64,000 bases of DNA from Bradyrhizobium sp. Ghvi (GTDB lineage Bacteria; Pseudomonadota; Alphaproteobacteria; Rhizobiales; Xanthobacteraceae): the NCBI RefSeq assembly GCF_900115265.1, contig NZ_FOVU01000005.1, positions 496,001-560,000 on the forward strand, written 5' to 3'. Each line of letters starts with the position of its first letter. Within the stretch, counting starts at the first letter, position 1. Shown here piece after piece: positions 17,407 through 25,261 of this stretch. The position numbers were made by a program, and so were the translations under genes. Under the pieces are notes generated by a model, which was not told where the DNA came from, ran no database searches, and saw only the letters and a program-made list of their open reading frames with translations.

Positions 17407-18060
17407 GTGACGGCTGATTTGTTCGACAACGTTGCCGAGGCGCAGCCGTCGCGCGAGGAGATGGCCGATGGCGCCGTGCTGCTGCGCGGCTTCGTCAAGC
17501 CGATCGAGAGCGAGCTTATCGAAGCCGTACGCGCGATTGTCGCGCAGTCGCCGTTCCGGCGCATGACGACGCCAGGCGGCTACCAGATGTCGGTGGCGAT
17601 GACCAATTGCGGCGAGCGCGGCTGGATCACCGATCACACCGGCTACCGTTATGATCCCGTCGATCCGCGCACCGGCGCACCATGGCCGGCGATGCCGCCG
17701 GTGTTCCACGATCTCGCCCGCCGGGCGGCGGAGCAGGACGGCTTCGCCGGCTTCGCGCCCGATGCCTGTCTCGTCAATCGCTACGAGCCCGGCACGCGGC
17801 TGTCGCTGCACCAGGACAAGGACGAGCTGGATTTTTCTGCGCCGATCGTCTCGGTCTCGCTCGGTCTGCCCGCGACCTTTCTGTTCGGTGGCCTCGTACG
17901 CAGCGACAAGCCGCGCCGTTTTCGGCTGGTCCATGGCGACGTCGTGGTCTGGGGCGGCCCGTCCAGGCTTGCTTATCACGGCGTTGCGCCGCTCGCCGAT
18001 GGCGAGCATCCGCTGCTGGGGCGCATCAGGATCAATCTGACGTTTCGCAGGACGCGCTGA
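17407..18060 (+). CDS. alkB: Alpha-ketoglutarate-dependent DNA repair dioxygenase AlkB
   Basis: This 217-residue enzyme directly reverses N1-methyladenine and N3-methylcytosine by oxidative demethylation. The facial triad H135-Q-D137 and H191 (in YHGV) is present. The RIRINLTFRRTR ending carries the 2-oxoglutarate-binding and catalytic arginines. The lid region MTNCGERGWITDHTGYRY matches Escherichia coli AlkB. The start is a GTG at 17407, nine bases after the upstream oxygenase. There is no ada gene nearby and no recognisable Ada box, so induction by alkylation is not evident from this sequence. Confidence 0.96.
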   Translation: MTADLFDNVAEAQPSREEMADGAVLLRGFVKPIESELIEAVRAIVAQSPFRRMTTPGGYQMSVAMTNCGERGWITDHTGYRYDPVDPRTGAPWPAMPPVFHDLARRAAEQDGFAGFAPDACLVNRYEPGTRLSLHQDKDELDFSAPIVSVSLGLPATFLFGGLVRSDKPRRFRLVHGDVVVWGGPSRLAYHGVAPLADGEHPLLGRIRINLTFRRTR

Positions 18061-18064
18061 TGTT

Positions 18065-18087
18065 CCTTCTCCCACAAGGGGAGAAGG
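18065..18087. terminator. Hairpin at the 3' end of alkB (family C half unit)
   Basis: CCTTCTCC and GGGGAGAAGG pair around a CACAA loop. The same sequence is part of the family C repeat at 29726. No U-tract follows, so it may be only a repeat fragment, but its position between the convergent alkB and TPP-enzyme genes would allow it to end or stabilise the alkB transcript. Confidence 0.5.
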
Positions 18088-18116
18088 GAAGAGTCCCGGA
18101 AATGACGATGCGTCGT

Positions 18117-19742
18117 TTACGGCTTCGGCGGATGAATGAACGCCCAGGGGCTGACTTCCGAATCCCTGGTCACCTCCACCGAGATCAGATACGGCCCGCC
18201 ATGCGCCAGCGCCTTCTCCATCGCGGCCTTGAATTGATCGGGTGCAGTCACGCGCGCCGCCGCAACGCCAAAGGACTCCGCCAGCTTGACGAAATCAGGA
18301 TTGACCAGATCCGACGCCACGACCCGGCCTTCAAACCGCTCGCGCTGGTCGCGGCGGACATTGCCGTATGCATTGTTGTTGAACACCAGCGTCACCACGC
18401 CGATGTTGAATTGCACGGCGGTCGCAAGCTCCTGCACGCCGAACATGAAGCCGCCGTCGCCGGTGATCGCCACCACGGGCGTGTCGGGATTGGCGACTTT
18501 GGCACCGAGCGCGGTCGGGAAGCCCGAGCCGAGCGTGCCCTGATAGCCCGAGGTGATGAAGGTGCGCGGCTGGTAGATCGGAAAGCCGTACCAGGAGGCG
18601 AAGCCGAACTGCGACAGCTCGTCGGTCACGATCGCATTGGCCGGCAGCACTTCACGCAGGATGTTCAGGTACGCCATCTGCGGCTGGATACGCTGGATCT
18701 CCGCCAGCGCAGTCGCGGTCGCTTCGCGGATCGCAGCACGGCGGCCCGCGGTCTTGCTGTAGCCGGCCTTGCGCACGGCGGCAGCGAGATCGGCGGTTGC
18801 GGCCTTGGCATCGGCGACGATTGCCGTGTTGGACGGATAGCGGCGCATCTCGACCGGATCGATGTCGATGCGGATGCTCTTGAGGCCATCGGGCTGGTAA
18901 GGCCAGCGTGACATCGTCGGCAATTCCAGTCGCGTGCCGATCCCGATCATCAGGTCGGTCTTGGCCCACAGCTTGTAGGCGGCGGCCATGGTGAGGCCGA
19001 GCTCGTGCGCATTGGAGACGATGCCGCGGCCGCTGCGGAAGGCGACGACAGGCGCGTCGATCATCTCGGCGAGCTCGAGGATCTCCTCGCGCGCCTCGAT
19101 CGCGCCGCTGCCGACGAAGATCATCGGGGCCTTGCTGCTTTTGATGAGCGCAGCCGCCTGCTTGATCATGTCAGGGTCGGGCTGTGGCGCAGGCAGAGGC
19201 TCCAGCACCTGCGCCGCGGCGGTGTCGCCGCGTTGGGTGAAAACGTCCCACGGCATTTCGACCGAGGCGGGTCCGCGCCGGCCTGACGTCATTTCCTGGA
19301 AGGCGCGCGCCACGGTCGTCGGCGCGTTGCCGGGATATTCGATGCGGTCGGCCCATTTCACATAGGTGCGCAAGGTGGCGAGCTGGTCCGGCATTTCGTG
19401 CAGATGGCCGCGACCTTTGCCCAGAAACTGCGTCGGCACCTGCCCGGTGACGCACAGCACCGGCTCGTTGCAGCCGAACGCAGTGAGCAGCGCCGCGCTG
19501 GCGTTGAGCACGCCCGGGCCGGGCACCACGCTGAACACGCCGGGCCTGCCGCTGGAGCGCGCATAGCCGAACGCCATGTAGCCGCAGGCCTGCTCATGCC
19601 GCGCGCCGATCACCTTGAGCTGCGCCTGATGGAAGGCGTCGAACAGGCCATAGACCTGCGCGCCGGGCAGGCCGAACACGGTGTCGACACCATGGGCGAC
19701 GAGGCCGCTTACGATCGCTTCGCCGCCAGTGAGGGTGGTCAT
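18117..19742 (-). CDS. Thiamine pyrophosphate-dependent enzyme, acetolactate synthase-like
   Basis: This protein of about 541 residues has the three-domain pyruvate-oxidase/acetolactate-synthase architecture. The N-terminal PYR domain begins TTLTGGEAIVSGLVAHGVDTVFGLPG and contains the activating Glu in ARHEQACGYMAFGYAR. A central FAD/nucleotide-like domain follows, then a C-terminal PP domain with GDGGFMFG and FNNNAYG binding Mg and diphosphate. I chose the ATG at 19742; an upstream in-frame TTG at 19760 would add six residues. It lies 26 bases after the FAH-family gene, so it is probably the last gene of the homoprotocatechuate operon. Its reaction in that pathway is not known. Confidence 0.85.
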   Translation of the reverse strand: MTTLTGGEAIVSGLVAHGVDTVFGLPGAQVYGLFDAFHQAQLKVIGARHEQACGYMAFGYARSSGRPGVFSVVPGPGVLNASAALLTAFGCNEPVLCVTGQVPTQFLGKGRGHLHEMPDQLATLRTYVKWADRIEYPGNAPTTVARAFQEMTSGRRGPASVEMPWDVFTQRGDTAAAQVLEPLPAPQPDPDMIKQAAALIKSSKAPMIFVGSGAIEAREEILELAEMIDAPVVAFRSGRGIVSNAHELGLTMAAAYKLWAKTDLMIGIGTRLELPTMSRWPYQPDGLKSIRIDIDPVEMRRYPSNTAIVADAKAATADLAAAVRKAGYSKTAGRRAAIREATATALAEIQRIQPQMAYLNILREVLPANAIVTDELSQFGFASWYGFPIYQPRTFITSGYQGTLGSGFPTALGAKVANPDTPVVAITGDGGFMFGVQELATAVQFNIGVVTLVFNNNAYGNVRRDQRERFEGRVVASDLVNPDFVKLAESFGVAAARVTAPDQFKAAMEKALAHGGPYLISVEVTRDSEVSPWAFIHPPKP

Positions 19743-19768
19743 TGCACTATTCCAGTTCAATAGATGTT

Positions 19769-20638
19769 TCAGGCTTCGTCGACGACGCCGTTGCGCAACG
19801 TGCCGATGCCCTCGGCCGCGACCTCGATCACATCACCAGGCTTCAAATAGCGCGGCGGGTCGAACCGCGCACCGGCGCCGGTCGGCGTGCCCGTGACGAT
19901 GATGTCGCCGGGCACGAGCGTTGCGAAGGTCGAGATATAGCTGATGAGATAGCGGAATGGAAACATCAGCCGGCTGGTACGGTCGTCCTGCCGTAGCTCG
20001 CCATTGACATGCGTGGTCAGCCTGATGTCTGCGATCTGCGCTTCCCTTGTGTAGGGCACGAGCCACGGACCGAGGCTGCCGCTGGAATCGAAGTTCTTGC
20101 CTTGGGTGACGTTGAACTTGGCGTGCCGCAGCCAGTCACGCACGGAGCCTTCGTTGCAAAGCGTGAGTGCGGCGACGTGTTCGAGCGCGGCGCTTTCGGC
20201 AATGTGCCGGCCGGACTTGCCGATCACCAGCGCGATCTCGCCTTCATAGTCGAGCTGCGCGGATGCGCGGGGGCGCACCAGCGGCGTGTCGTGGCCGACG
20301 AAGGACCGGGGTGAGCGCATGAACATGCTCGGATATTTCGGCGCGTCCTGGCCGTCCTTGTACTCGGCATTCCGATCAGGGTAGTTGACGCCGATGCAGA
20401 TGATCTTCTCCGGCGCCGGTACCGGCGGCAGCCAGGTGACCTCGCCGAGCGCGTAAACCGGCGTGCGACTGGCGGCCTCCTCGGCGAAGCTCACCAGCTT
20501 TCCGGCGGCGATCACCTCGCGCAGCGTCGGATAGTCTTTTGCGTAGCGCGCCGAGAGATCGACGATGCCGCCCTCCAGGACGGCGCCGTAGCGGATATCA
20601 CCCTTGACGGAATAGGTGGCGAGGCGAGGGAGCTTCAT
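19769..20638 (-). CDS. Fumarylacetoacetate hydrolase family protein, probable HpaG-type decarboxylase/isomerase
   Basis: This 289-residue protein has an N-terminal domain ending near WLPPVPAPEKIICIGVNYPDR and the FAH-fold core with acidic metal ligands in LDYEGEIALVIGK. The terminal VTGTPTGAGARFDPPRYLKPGD loop is also typical. Homologues include the OPET decarboxylase/HHDD isomerase (HpaG) of the homoprotocatechuate route and ureidoglycolate lyase-like enzymes. The position directly after hpaD (three-base gap) favours the HpaG role, which would convert 5-oxopent-3-ene-1,2,5-tricarboxylate. Classical HpaG has two repeated domains or two subunits; only one single-domain protein of this type is seen here, apart from the related HpaH. 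Confidence 0.75.
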   Translation of the reverse strand: MKLPRLATYSVKGDIRYGAVLEGGIVDLSARYAKDYPTLREVIAAGKLVSFAEEAASRTPVYALGEVTWLPPVPAPEKIICIGVNYPDRNAEYKDGQDAPKYPSMFMRSPRSFVGHDTPLVRPRASAQLDYEGEIALVIGKSGRHIAESAALEHVAALTLCNEGSVRDWLRHAKFNVTQGKNFDSSGSLGPWLVPYTREAQIADIRLTTHVNGELRQDDRTSRLMFPFRYLISYISTFATLVPGDIIVTGTPTGAGARFDPPRYLKPGDVIEVAAEGIGTLRNGVVDEA

Positions 20639-20641
20639 GCC

Positions 20642-21625
20642 TTAATCCGCTACCAGCACGTCGGCGACGAATTTCGGCTCGCGCACGGGTTGGCCCGTGA
20701 AGGGCGAGCCTTGCTCGAACCAGGAGCGCGGCGCGGGCGCGCCCCACAATGTTTGGCGGCGCGGATCGCGCAGCGACCAGCGCAGCGGCTCGTGGTCGTG
20801 ATCTCCGGTGAAATAGTCGCTGGTATAGAGCTCGAGGCGGTGCCCATCGGGATCGCGCACATAGAGGAAGAACGCGTTCGAGATGCCGTGGCGCCCGGGC
20901 CCGCGCTCGATGTTCTTCACCAAGCCCTGCGAAGCCATGACGTCGCAGAGATGGATGATGTTCATCGCCGTCGGCGTCCAGTAGGCGAAGTGGTGCAGGC
21001 GAGGGCCCTTGCCGTTGGTGATCGCAAAATCGTGGACATTGCCCTTGCGGTGCATCCAGGCGGCGGCAATGCGCCCGTTCGGTCCGTCCTCCTCGGCGTA
21101 TTCGGTGAGGCGGAAGCCGAGCCGGGCGTAGAACTCGACCGTGTCTTGCACTTCCGCGGCGAAGACGTTGAAATGGTCGAGCCGCTGCGGGTGGCATCCG
21201 CGGTAGAGGTCGTAGCGGCGGAGGAGATGCGGGCGTCGCTCCATCGACGCATAGAGCTCGATCTGGAAGCCGAAGGGATCGGTGAACTGCAGCGTGCGGC
21301 CCTGGAACGGTTGATCAGCAAACGCGTAAGCGAGGCCGTTCTCGGACAGAAACTTTGCGGCCTTGTCGAGATCGGCGTCATTGCCGACTTTGAAGCCCAG
21401 TCGGGCGCAGGCCGGCACGGCCGCTTTGCGCAGCACCAGCGAGTGATGCTGATGCTCCTCGGCTGCGCGCAGGTAAACGACCTTGTCTTCGGCGTCCTCG
21501 ACATGCAAGCCGACAGTGGTCTCGTAGAACTCGCGGCTCAGCTTCAGGTCGGTCACGTCGAGCACGACGTGGCTGGAGCGAATGATGTTGAACGGCGGCT
21601 CGAAGGTGTGTTGCGGTACGGGCAT
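20642..21625 (-). CDS. hpaD: 3,4-dihydroxyphenylacetate 2,3-dioxygenase (extradiol, VOC fold)
   Basis: This enzyme of about 327 residues opens the homoprotocatechuate ring by meta cleavage. It strongly resembles the Brevibacterium-type homoprotocatechuate 2,3-dioxygenase. The shared segments are MRYDLY-like RRYDLY, RLDHFN, AAWMHRKGNVHD, GPRLHHFAY, IERGPGRHGISNAFFLY and RLELYTSDYFTGD. The metal ligands would be H151, H212 and E265, and the acid-base His is H198. I chose the ATG at 21625 because GAGGGGA lies just upstream; a further ATG at 21649 falls inside the family A repeat. It is fourth in the leftward operon after hpaH, hpaF and hpaE. Confidence 0.93.
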   Translation of the reverse strand: MPVPQHTFEPPFNIIRSSHVVLDVTDLKLSREFYETTVGLHVEDAEDKVVYLRAAEEHQHHSLVLRKAAVPACARLGFKVGNDADLDKAAKFLSENGLAYAFADQPFQGRTLQFTDPFGFQIELYASMERRPHLLRRYDLYRGCHPQRLDHFNVFAAEVQDTVEFYARLGFRLTEYAEEDGPNGRIAAAWMHRKGNVHDFAITNGKGPRLHHFAYWTPTAMNIIHLCDVMASQGLVKNIERGPGRHGISNAFFLYVRDPDGHRLELYTSDYFTGDHDHEPLRWSLRDPRRQTLWGAPAPRSWFEQGSPFTGQPVREPKFVADVLVAD

Positions 21626-21644
21626 TGCGTTTCCCCTCGGTTCT

Positions 21645-21726
21645 GTCATTCCGGGGCGGCTCGAAGAGCCGAACCCGGAATCTCGAGGTTCCGGGTTGGA
21701 CGCTTCGCGCGCCGCCCCGAAACGAC
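21645..21726. repeat. Palindromic intergenic repeat, family A copy 5 (short)
   Basis: A shortened copy with arms GTCATTCCGGGGCGGC and GCCGCCCCGAAACGAC. It lies between hpaE and hpaD within the operon, close to the hpaD ribosome binding site. Confidence 0.85.
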
Positions 21727-21734
21727 GGTGGCTT

Positions 21735-23273
21735 CTAAATCCCCAGTTTCTGGATCTTGTGCGTGCCCCGCGCCAGCGAGACGTGCTTGGTTTCCATGTA
21801 GAAGTCGAAGGAGTAATCGCCGCCGTCGCGGCCGATGCCGGAGGCCTTCATGCCGCCGAACGGTGTCGGCAGATGGCGCACGTTCTCGGAGTTCAGCCAG
21901 ATCATGCCGGCGTCCAGCGCATCGGCGACGCGCAGGGCGCGGCCGACATCGTTGGTCCAGACATAGCCGGTGAGGCCATAGCGGATGTCGTTGGCGATCT
22001 CGATCGCGTCTGCTTCGTCCTTGAAGGGCAGCACGGTGAGGAACGGGCCGAACACCTCTTCCTGCGCCACGCGCATCTTGCCATGCGCCCCGGTCACCAG
22101 CGTCGGCTCGACATAATGTCCGCCGCCCGGACCGTCATAGGCCCTGCCGCCCACCGCGATCGTGGCGCCATCCTGCCGCGCGACATCGAAATAGGAGCAG
22201 ACCTTTGCCAGGTGCCGCTCGTGAATCAGCGGCCCGATTTCGGTGGCGGGATCGAGGGGATGGCCGATCCTGAGCGCCTTCACGCGCGCAGTCAGCTTCT
22301 CCACGAATGTCCCCGCGATGTTCTGCTGGACCAGCAGGCGGCTGGACGAGGTGCAGCGCTCGCCATTGAGCGAGTAGATCATGAACACGACGGCATCGAG
22401 CGCGCGGTCGAGATCGGCATCGTCGAACACGATGACAGGGTTCTTGCCGCCGAGCTCGAAATGCACGCGCTTCAAGGTCGGCGCGCCCTGGACCATGATG
22501 GCCGAGCCCGTCGCGCTCTCGCCGACGAAGCCGATCGCCTTGATCGCGGGATGCTCGGTCAGCGCCCTGCCGGCCTCTTCGCCGAACCCGTGCACGGTGT
22601 TGAGCACGCCGTCGGGGACGCCGGCGTCCTTGACGAGCTTTGCCAGAATGGACGCCGTCACCGGCGACCATTCCGCCGGCTTGTGCACGACGGTGCAGCC
22701 GGCGGCCAGCGCAGGAGCAATCTTCCAGGTCGAGAGCATGAACGGCGTGTTCCACGGCGTGATCACGCCGACCGGGCCGATCGGCACGCGGGTCGAGATA
22801 TTCCAGTGCTCGTCGCTCGGCGTGTTGAGACCGTCGCGCGCCTCGGCGCATTTGTCGGCGAAGAAGCGGAAATTCTCGGCGGCGCGGATCGCTGCCTTGG
22901 CCATGAAGCGATAGGCCTGGCCGGTGTCGATGCATTCGAGCACCGCGATGTCGTCGGCATTGTCCTCGATCGCGTCGGCGACGCGATGCAGCAGCTTCTT
23001 CCGCATCGCCGGACCCATGTCGCGCCAGGATTTGAAGGCAAGCGCAGCCGCGGTCGCGGCGCGGTCGATGTCCTCGGCATTGCCGCGAGCGACGCTTGCG
23101 AGCACCGCGCCATCGACGGGCGACTTCGTCTCGAAGGTCTCTCCTGAGATCGAGGGGACGACCTTGCCGTCGATCATGTGACCGATGCCGTCCGCGCGTA
23201 GCGTCTTCAGCAGCGGCGCAACACGCTCGCGATTGGCCTGGAACACATCGGCTTTTGGTATGGGCTTATCCAT
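21735..23273 (-). CDS. hpaE: 5-carboxymethyl-2-hydroxymuconate semialdehyde dehydrogenase
   Basis: This 512-residue aldehyde dehydrogenase has Asn175 in TPWNTP, the NAD-side Lys198 in HKPAEWSP, the general-base Glu273 in FELGGKNP and the nucleophile Cys307 in GERCTSSS. The GEEVFGPF-like segment QEEVFGPFLTV is also intact. It oxidises the ring-cleavage product of HpaD to 5-carboxymethyl-2-hydroxymuconate. The assignment to this pathway rests on the neighbours hpaD and hpaF as well as the sequence. Its start overlaps the hpaF stop by eight bases, showing translational coupling within the operon. Confidence 0.92.
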   Translation of the reverse strand: MDKPIPKADVFQANRERVAPLLKTLRADGIGHMIDGKVVPSISGETFETKSPVDGAVLASVARGNAEDIDRAATAAALAFKSWRDMGPAMRKKLLHRVADAIEDNADDIAVLECIDTGQAYRFMAKAAIRAAENFRFFADKCAEARDGLNTPSDEHWNISTRVPIGPVGVITPWNTPFMLSTWKIAPALAAGCTVVHKPAEWSPVTASILAKLVKDAGVPDGVLNTVHGFGEEAGRALTEHPAIKAIGFVGESATGSAIMVQGAPTLKRVHFELGGKNPVIVFDDADLDRALDAVVFMIYSLNGERCTSSSRLLVQQNIAGTFVEKLTARVKALRIGHPLDPATEIGPLIHERHLAKVCSYFDVARQDGATIAVGGRAYDGPGGGHYVEPTLVTGAHGKMRVAQEEVFGPFLTVLPFKDEADAIEIANDIRYGLTGYVWTNDVGRALRVADALDAGMIWLNSENVRHLPTPFGGMKASGIGRDGGDYSFDFYMETKHVSLARGTHKIQKLGI

Positions 23274-23664
23274 GGGTGGCTTCCACTCTCAGGGCATCGT
23301 GGATGTTGTTGCGCTTCCAGCTGGTGTCCTTGTCGTTGATCTGCACGTCGAACGACAGTGCGAACTTGCTTGCGGCGAAGACGGGATCGAGATGCTTTGA
23401 GAGCGCCCGGAACACGTGCTCGCCGGCCTTCTGGCGGGTGGGAAGGTCGCGGCCTTCACCGATGCGCAGCACCATGTCGAGGAAACCGTAGTCCTGCCGC
23501 GCGTCCGCGATCGCATAATGCTCGCATCTGACGGCGCGAACGCGAATGCCGCCGAGCGGGAAGATGCCGGTCTCGACCGCGGCCTTGCGCACGACCTCGC
23601 ACACCGCTGCGATGTCGAGCCGGCCATCGAGATTGGCCGAATATTCGATCGTGAAATGCGGCAT
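23266..23664 (-). CDS. hpaF: 5-carboxymethyl-2-hydroxymuconate delta-isomerase
   Basis: This 132-residue protein belongs to the CHMI family (tautomerase superfamily). It begins MPHFTIEYSAN, so the mature protein should start with the catalytic Pro after Met removal. The SFDVQINDKDTSWKRNNIHD ending is typical. It isomerises 5-carboxymethyl-2-hydroxymuconate to 5-oxopent-3-ene-1,2,5-tricarboxylate. It lies 32 bases after hpaH and overlaps hpaE, inside the leftward operon. The length and order match known hpa clusters. Confidence 0.92.
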   Translation of the reverse strand: MPHFTIEYSANLDGRLDIAAVCEVVRKAAVETGIFPLGGIRVRAVRCEHYAIADARQDYGFLDMVLRIGEGRDLPTRQKAGEHVFRALSKHLDPVFAASKFALSFDVQINDKDTSWKRNNIHDALRVEATHG

Positions 23665-23696
23665 CGCGGTTTCGCTCCCTGTCTATTCTCGCTGCT

Positions 23697-24503
23697 TTAC
23701 GCGAAGTAGCAGCTGACCGAGCCGTAGGGGCCATAGTCGGCTTGAATTGTGTCGCCCCTGCGGGTCTCGATCGGACGGATGAAGGAGCCGGCGAGGACGA
23801 CCTGTCCCGGTTCGAGCGCAAGGCCGAGCGGCGCGATCTTGTTGGCGAGCCAGGCGACCGCAGTGGCGGGATGATTGAGCACGCCGGCGGCAAGGCCGGT
23901 CTCCTCGAGCTGACCGTTCCTGAAGCAGAGCGCACCGATCCAGCGCAGGTCGGCATCCAATGGCCGGATCGGTCTTCCACCGAGCACGATGCCGGCATTC
24001 GCGGCGTTGTCGGCGATGGTGTCGAAGATCTTCCGCGTGGCCTTGGTCAAGGGATCGAGGCGTTCGATCCGGGTGTCCAGGATCTCCAGCGCCGGCACGA
24101 CGAAGTCGGTGGCGTTGAGCACGTCGAACATCGTGCAGCCGGGCCCCGACAGCCGCTTGCTCATGACGAAGGCAAGCTCGGCCTCGACGCGCGTCGCGAT
24201 GAAGCGCTCGGTGGGAATGATCCCGCCGTCGGCAAAGAACATGTCGTCGAGCAGAACGCCGGAGTCAGGCTCGTCGATATCGAGCGCGCTCTGCATCGCC
24301 TTGGAGGTCAGGCCGATTTTGTGGCCTTTGACCGCGCGCCCTTCGGCGATCTTGACGTCGACCCAGGCCTTTTGAATCGCGTAGGCATCGGCAACGCTGA
24401 TGTCAGGGAAATCCTGCGAGAGCTGCCGGATCTGCACGCGGGTCTTCTCCGCCTGGTGCAGGCGGCTCGCGCAGGCTTGGATATCGTCCTCGGAAAGCGC
24501 CAT
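23697..24503 (-). CDS. hpaH: 2-oxo-hept-3-ene-1,7-dioate hydratase
   Basis: This 268-residue protein belongs to the hydratase/decarboxylase branch of the FAH superfamily (MhpD/HpaH). The segments VKGHKIGLTSKAMQ, VEAELAFVMSKRL with its acidic metal ligands, and VLAGSFIRPIETRRGD are diagnostic. It adds water to 2-oxo-hept-3-ene-1,7-dioate to give the substrate of the HpaI aldolase. It is the first gene of the leftward operon. A perfect palindrome 34 bases upstream of its start is the likely HpaR operator. Confidence 0.92.
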   Translation of the reverse strand: MALSEDDIQACASRLHQAEKTRVQIRQLSQDFPDISVADAYAIQKAWVDVKIAEGRAVKGHKIGLTSKAMQSALDIDEPDSGVLLDDMFFADGGIIPTERFIATRVEAELAFVMSKRLSGPGCTMFDVLNATDFVVPALEILDTRIERLDPLTKATRKIFDTIADNAANAGIVLGGRPIRPLDADLRWIGALCFRNGQLEETGLAAGVLNHPATAVAWLANKIAPLGLALEPGQVVLAGSFIRPIETRRGDTIQADYGPYGSVSCYFA

Positions 24504-24536
24504 CTATGATCACGCGAAACGTGGTGCCCGAAGATG

Positions 24537-24550
24537 CTTAACATGTTAAG
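24537..24550. promoter_or_regulatory. Perfect 14-base palindrome, probable HpaR operator
   Basis: CTTAACATGTTAAG is a perfect inverted repeat in the 124-base gap between the divergent hpaH and hpaR genes. It is AT-rich in a GC-rich background and has the size and symmetry of a MarR-family operator. The adjacent hpaR gene encodes such a regulator, which makes autoregulation and control of the catabolic operon likely. The flanking bases (G and T) break the symmetry. Confidence 0.75.
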
Positions 24551-24627
24551 TGAATGCGTCAAACACAATTCGGGTATGCTGCACTGCAAACGTTTTGCGG
24601 TCTGAAGCGCGGCTTTGAAGGGGCGAT

Positions 24628-25146
24628 ATGGCGAAGAGACCGGCTGATTCCACCAATGGTAATACGCCCGCCGCACACCAGGTGCCGATGCGCGACTTCT
24701 CGCGCTCGCTGCCGATGTCGCTGCTGCGGGCACGTGAGGCGGTGATGCGGCAATTTCGCCCATCGCTGCGCCAGCATGGGTTGACCGAGCAGCAATGGCG
24801 CATCCTGCGCGCGCTTGCCGCCCTCGAGGGCGCCGAGGTTACGGAACTCGCGCGCACGGCCTTTCTGCTCGGGCCCAGCCTGTCGCGCATCCTGCGCGAT
24901 CTGGAGGCACGCAATCTGATCGAGCGCAAGACAGCGAAGGCGGACCAGCGCCGCAGCATGGTTTCGATCTCGAAAGACGGGGTGAAACTGATGGCCTCCG
25001 TGGCGCCGACATCGGAGGCCATCTATGCCGAGATCACGCGGCGCTTCGGCGCGCGCAAGCTCGCCGAATTGCAGCAGATGCTAGGCGAGCTCGAACACAC
25101 CCTCGCCGGGCTCGGAAGCGCGGATGATACACGCGCGGAGGAGTGA
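24628..25146 (+). CDS. hpaR: MarR-family regulator of the homoprotocatechuate operon
   Basis: This 172-residue winged-helix protein has a polar N-terminal extension, then RDFSRSLPMSLLRAREAVM. The recognition region is EVTELARTAFLLGPSLSRILRDLEARNLI, and the wing has the conserved DQRRSMVSIS. This pattern matches HpaR, the repressor of homoprotocatechuate degradation that is released by the aromatic inducer. It is transcribed divergently from hpaH with a palindrome between them. It stands about 115 bases upstream of hpaI on the same strand. The C-terminal tail is longer and more acidic than in the Escherichia coli protein. Confidence 0.92.
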   Translation: MAKRPADSTNGNTPAAHQVPMRDFSRSLPMSLLRAREAVMRQFRPSLRQHGLTEQQWRILRALAALEGAEVTELARTAFLLGPSLSRILRDLEARNLIERKTAKADQRRSMVSISKDGVKLMASVAPTSEAIYAEITRRFGARKLAELQQMLGELEHTLAGLGSADDTRAEE

Positions 25147-25261
25147 CCCCAGATATGCGTGCGTGCGCGGCGAGAGCCATGGACATTGACGCTTTTTTTC
25201 GCTCAAAGTGCAGCCCAACCCAATCCGCGGCGAGTGAAAGCAACAGGGAAGGAAAGGCAAC

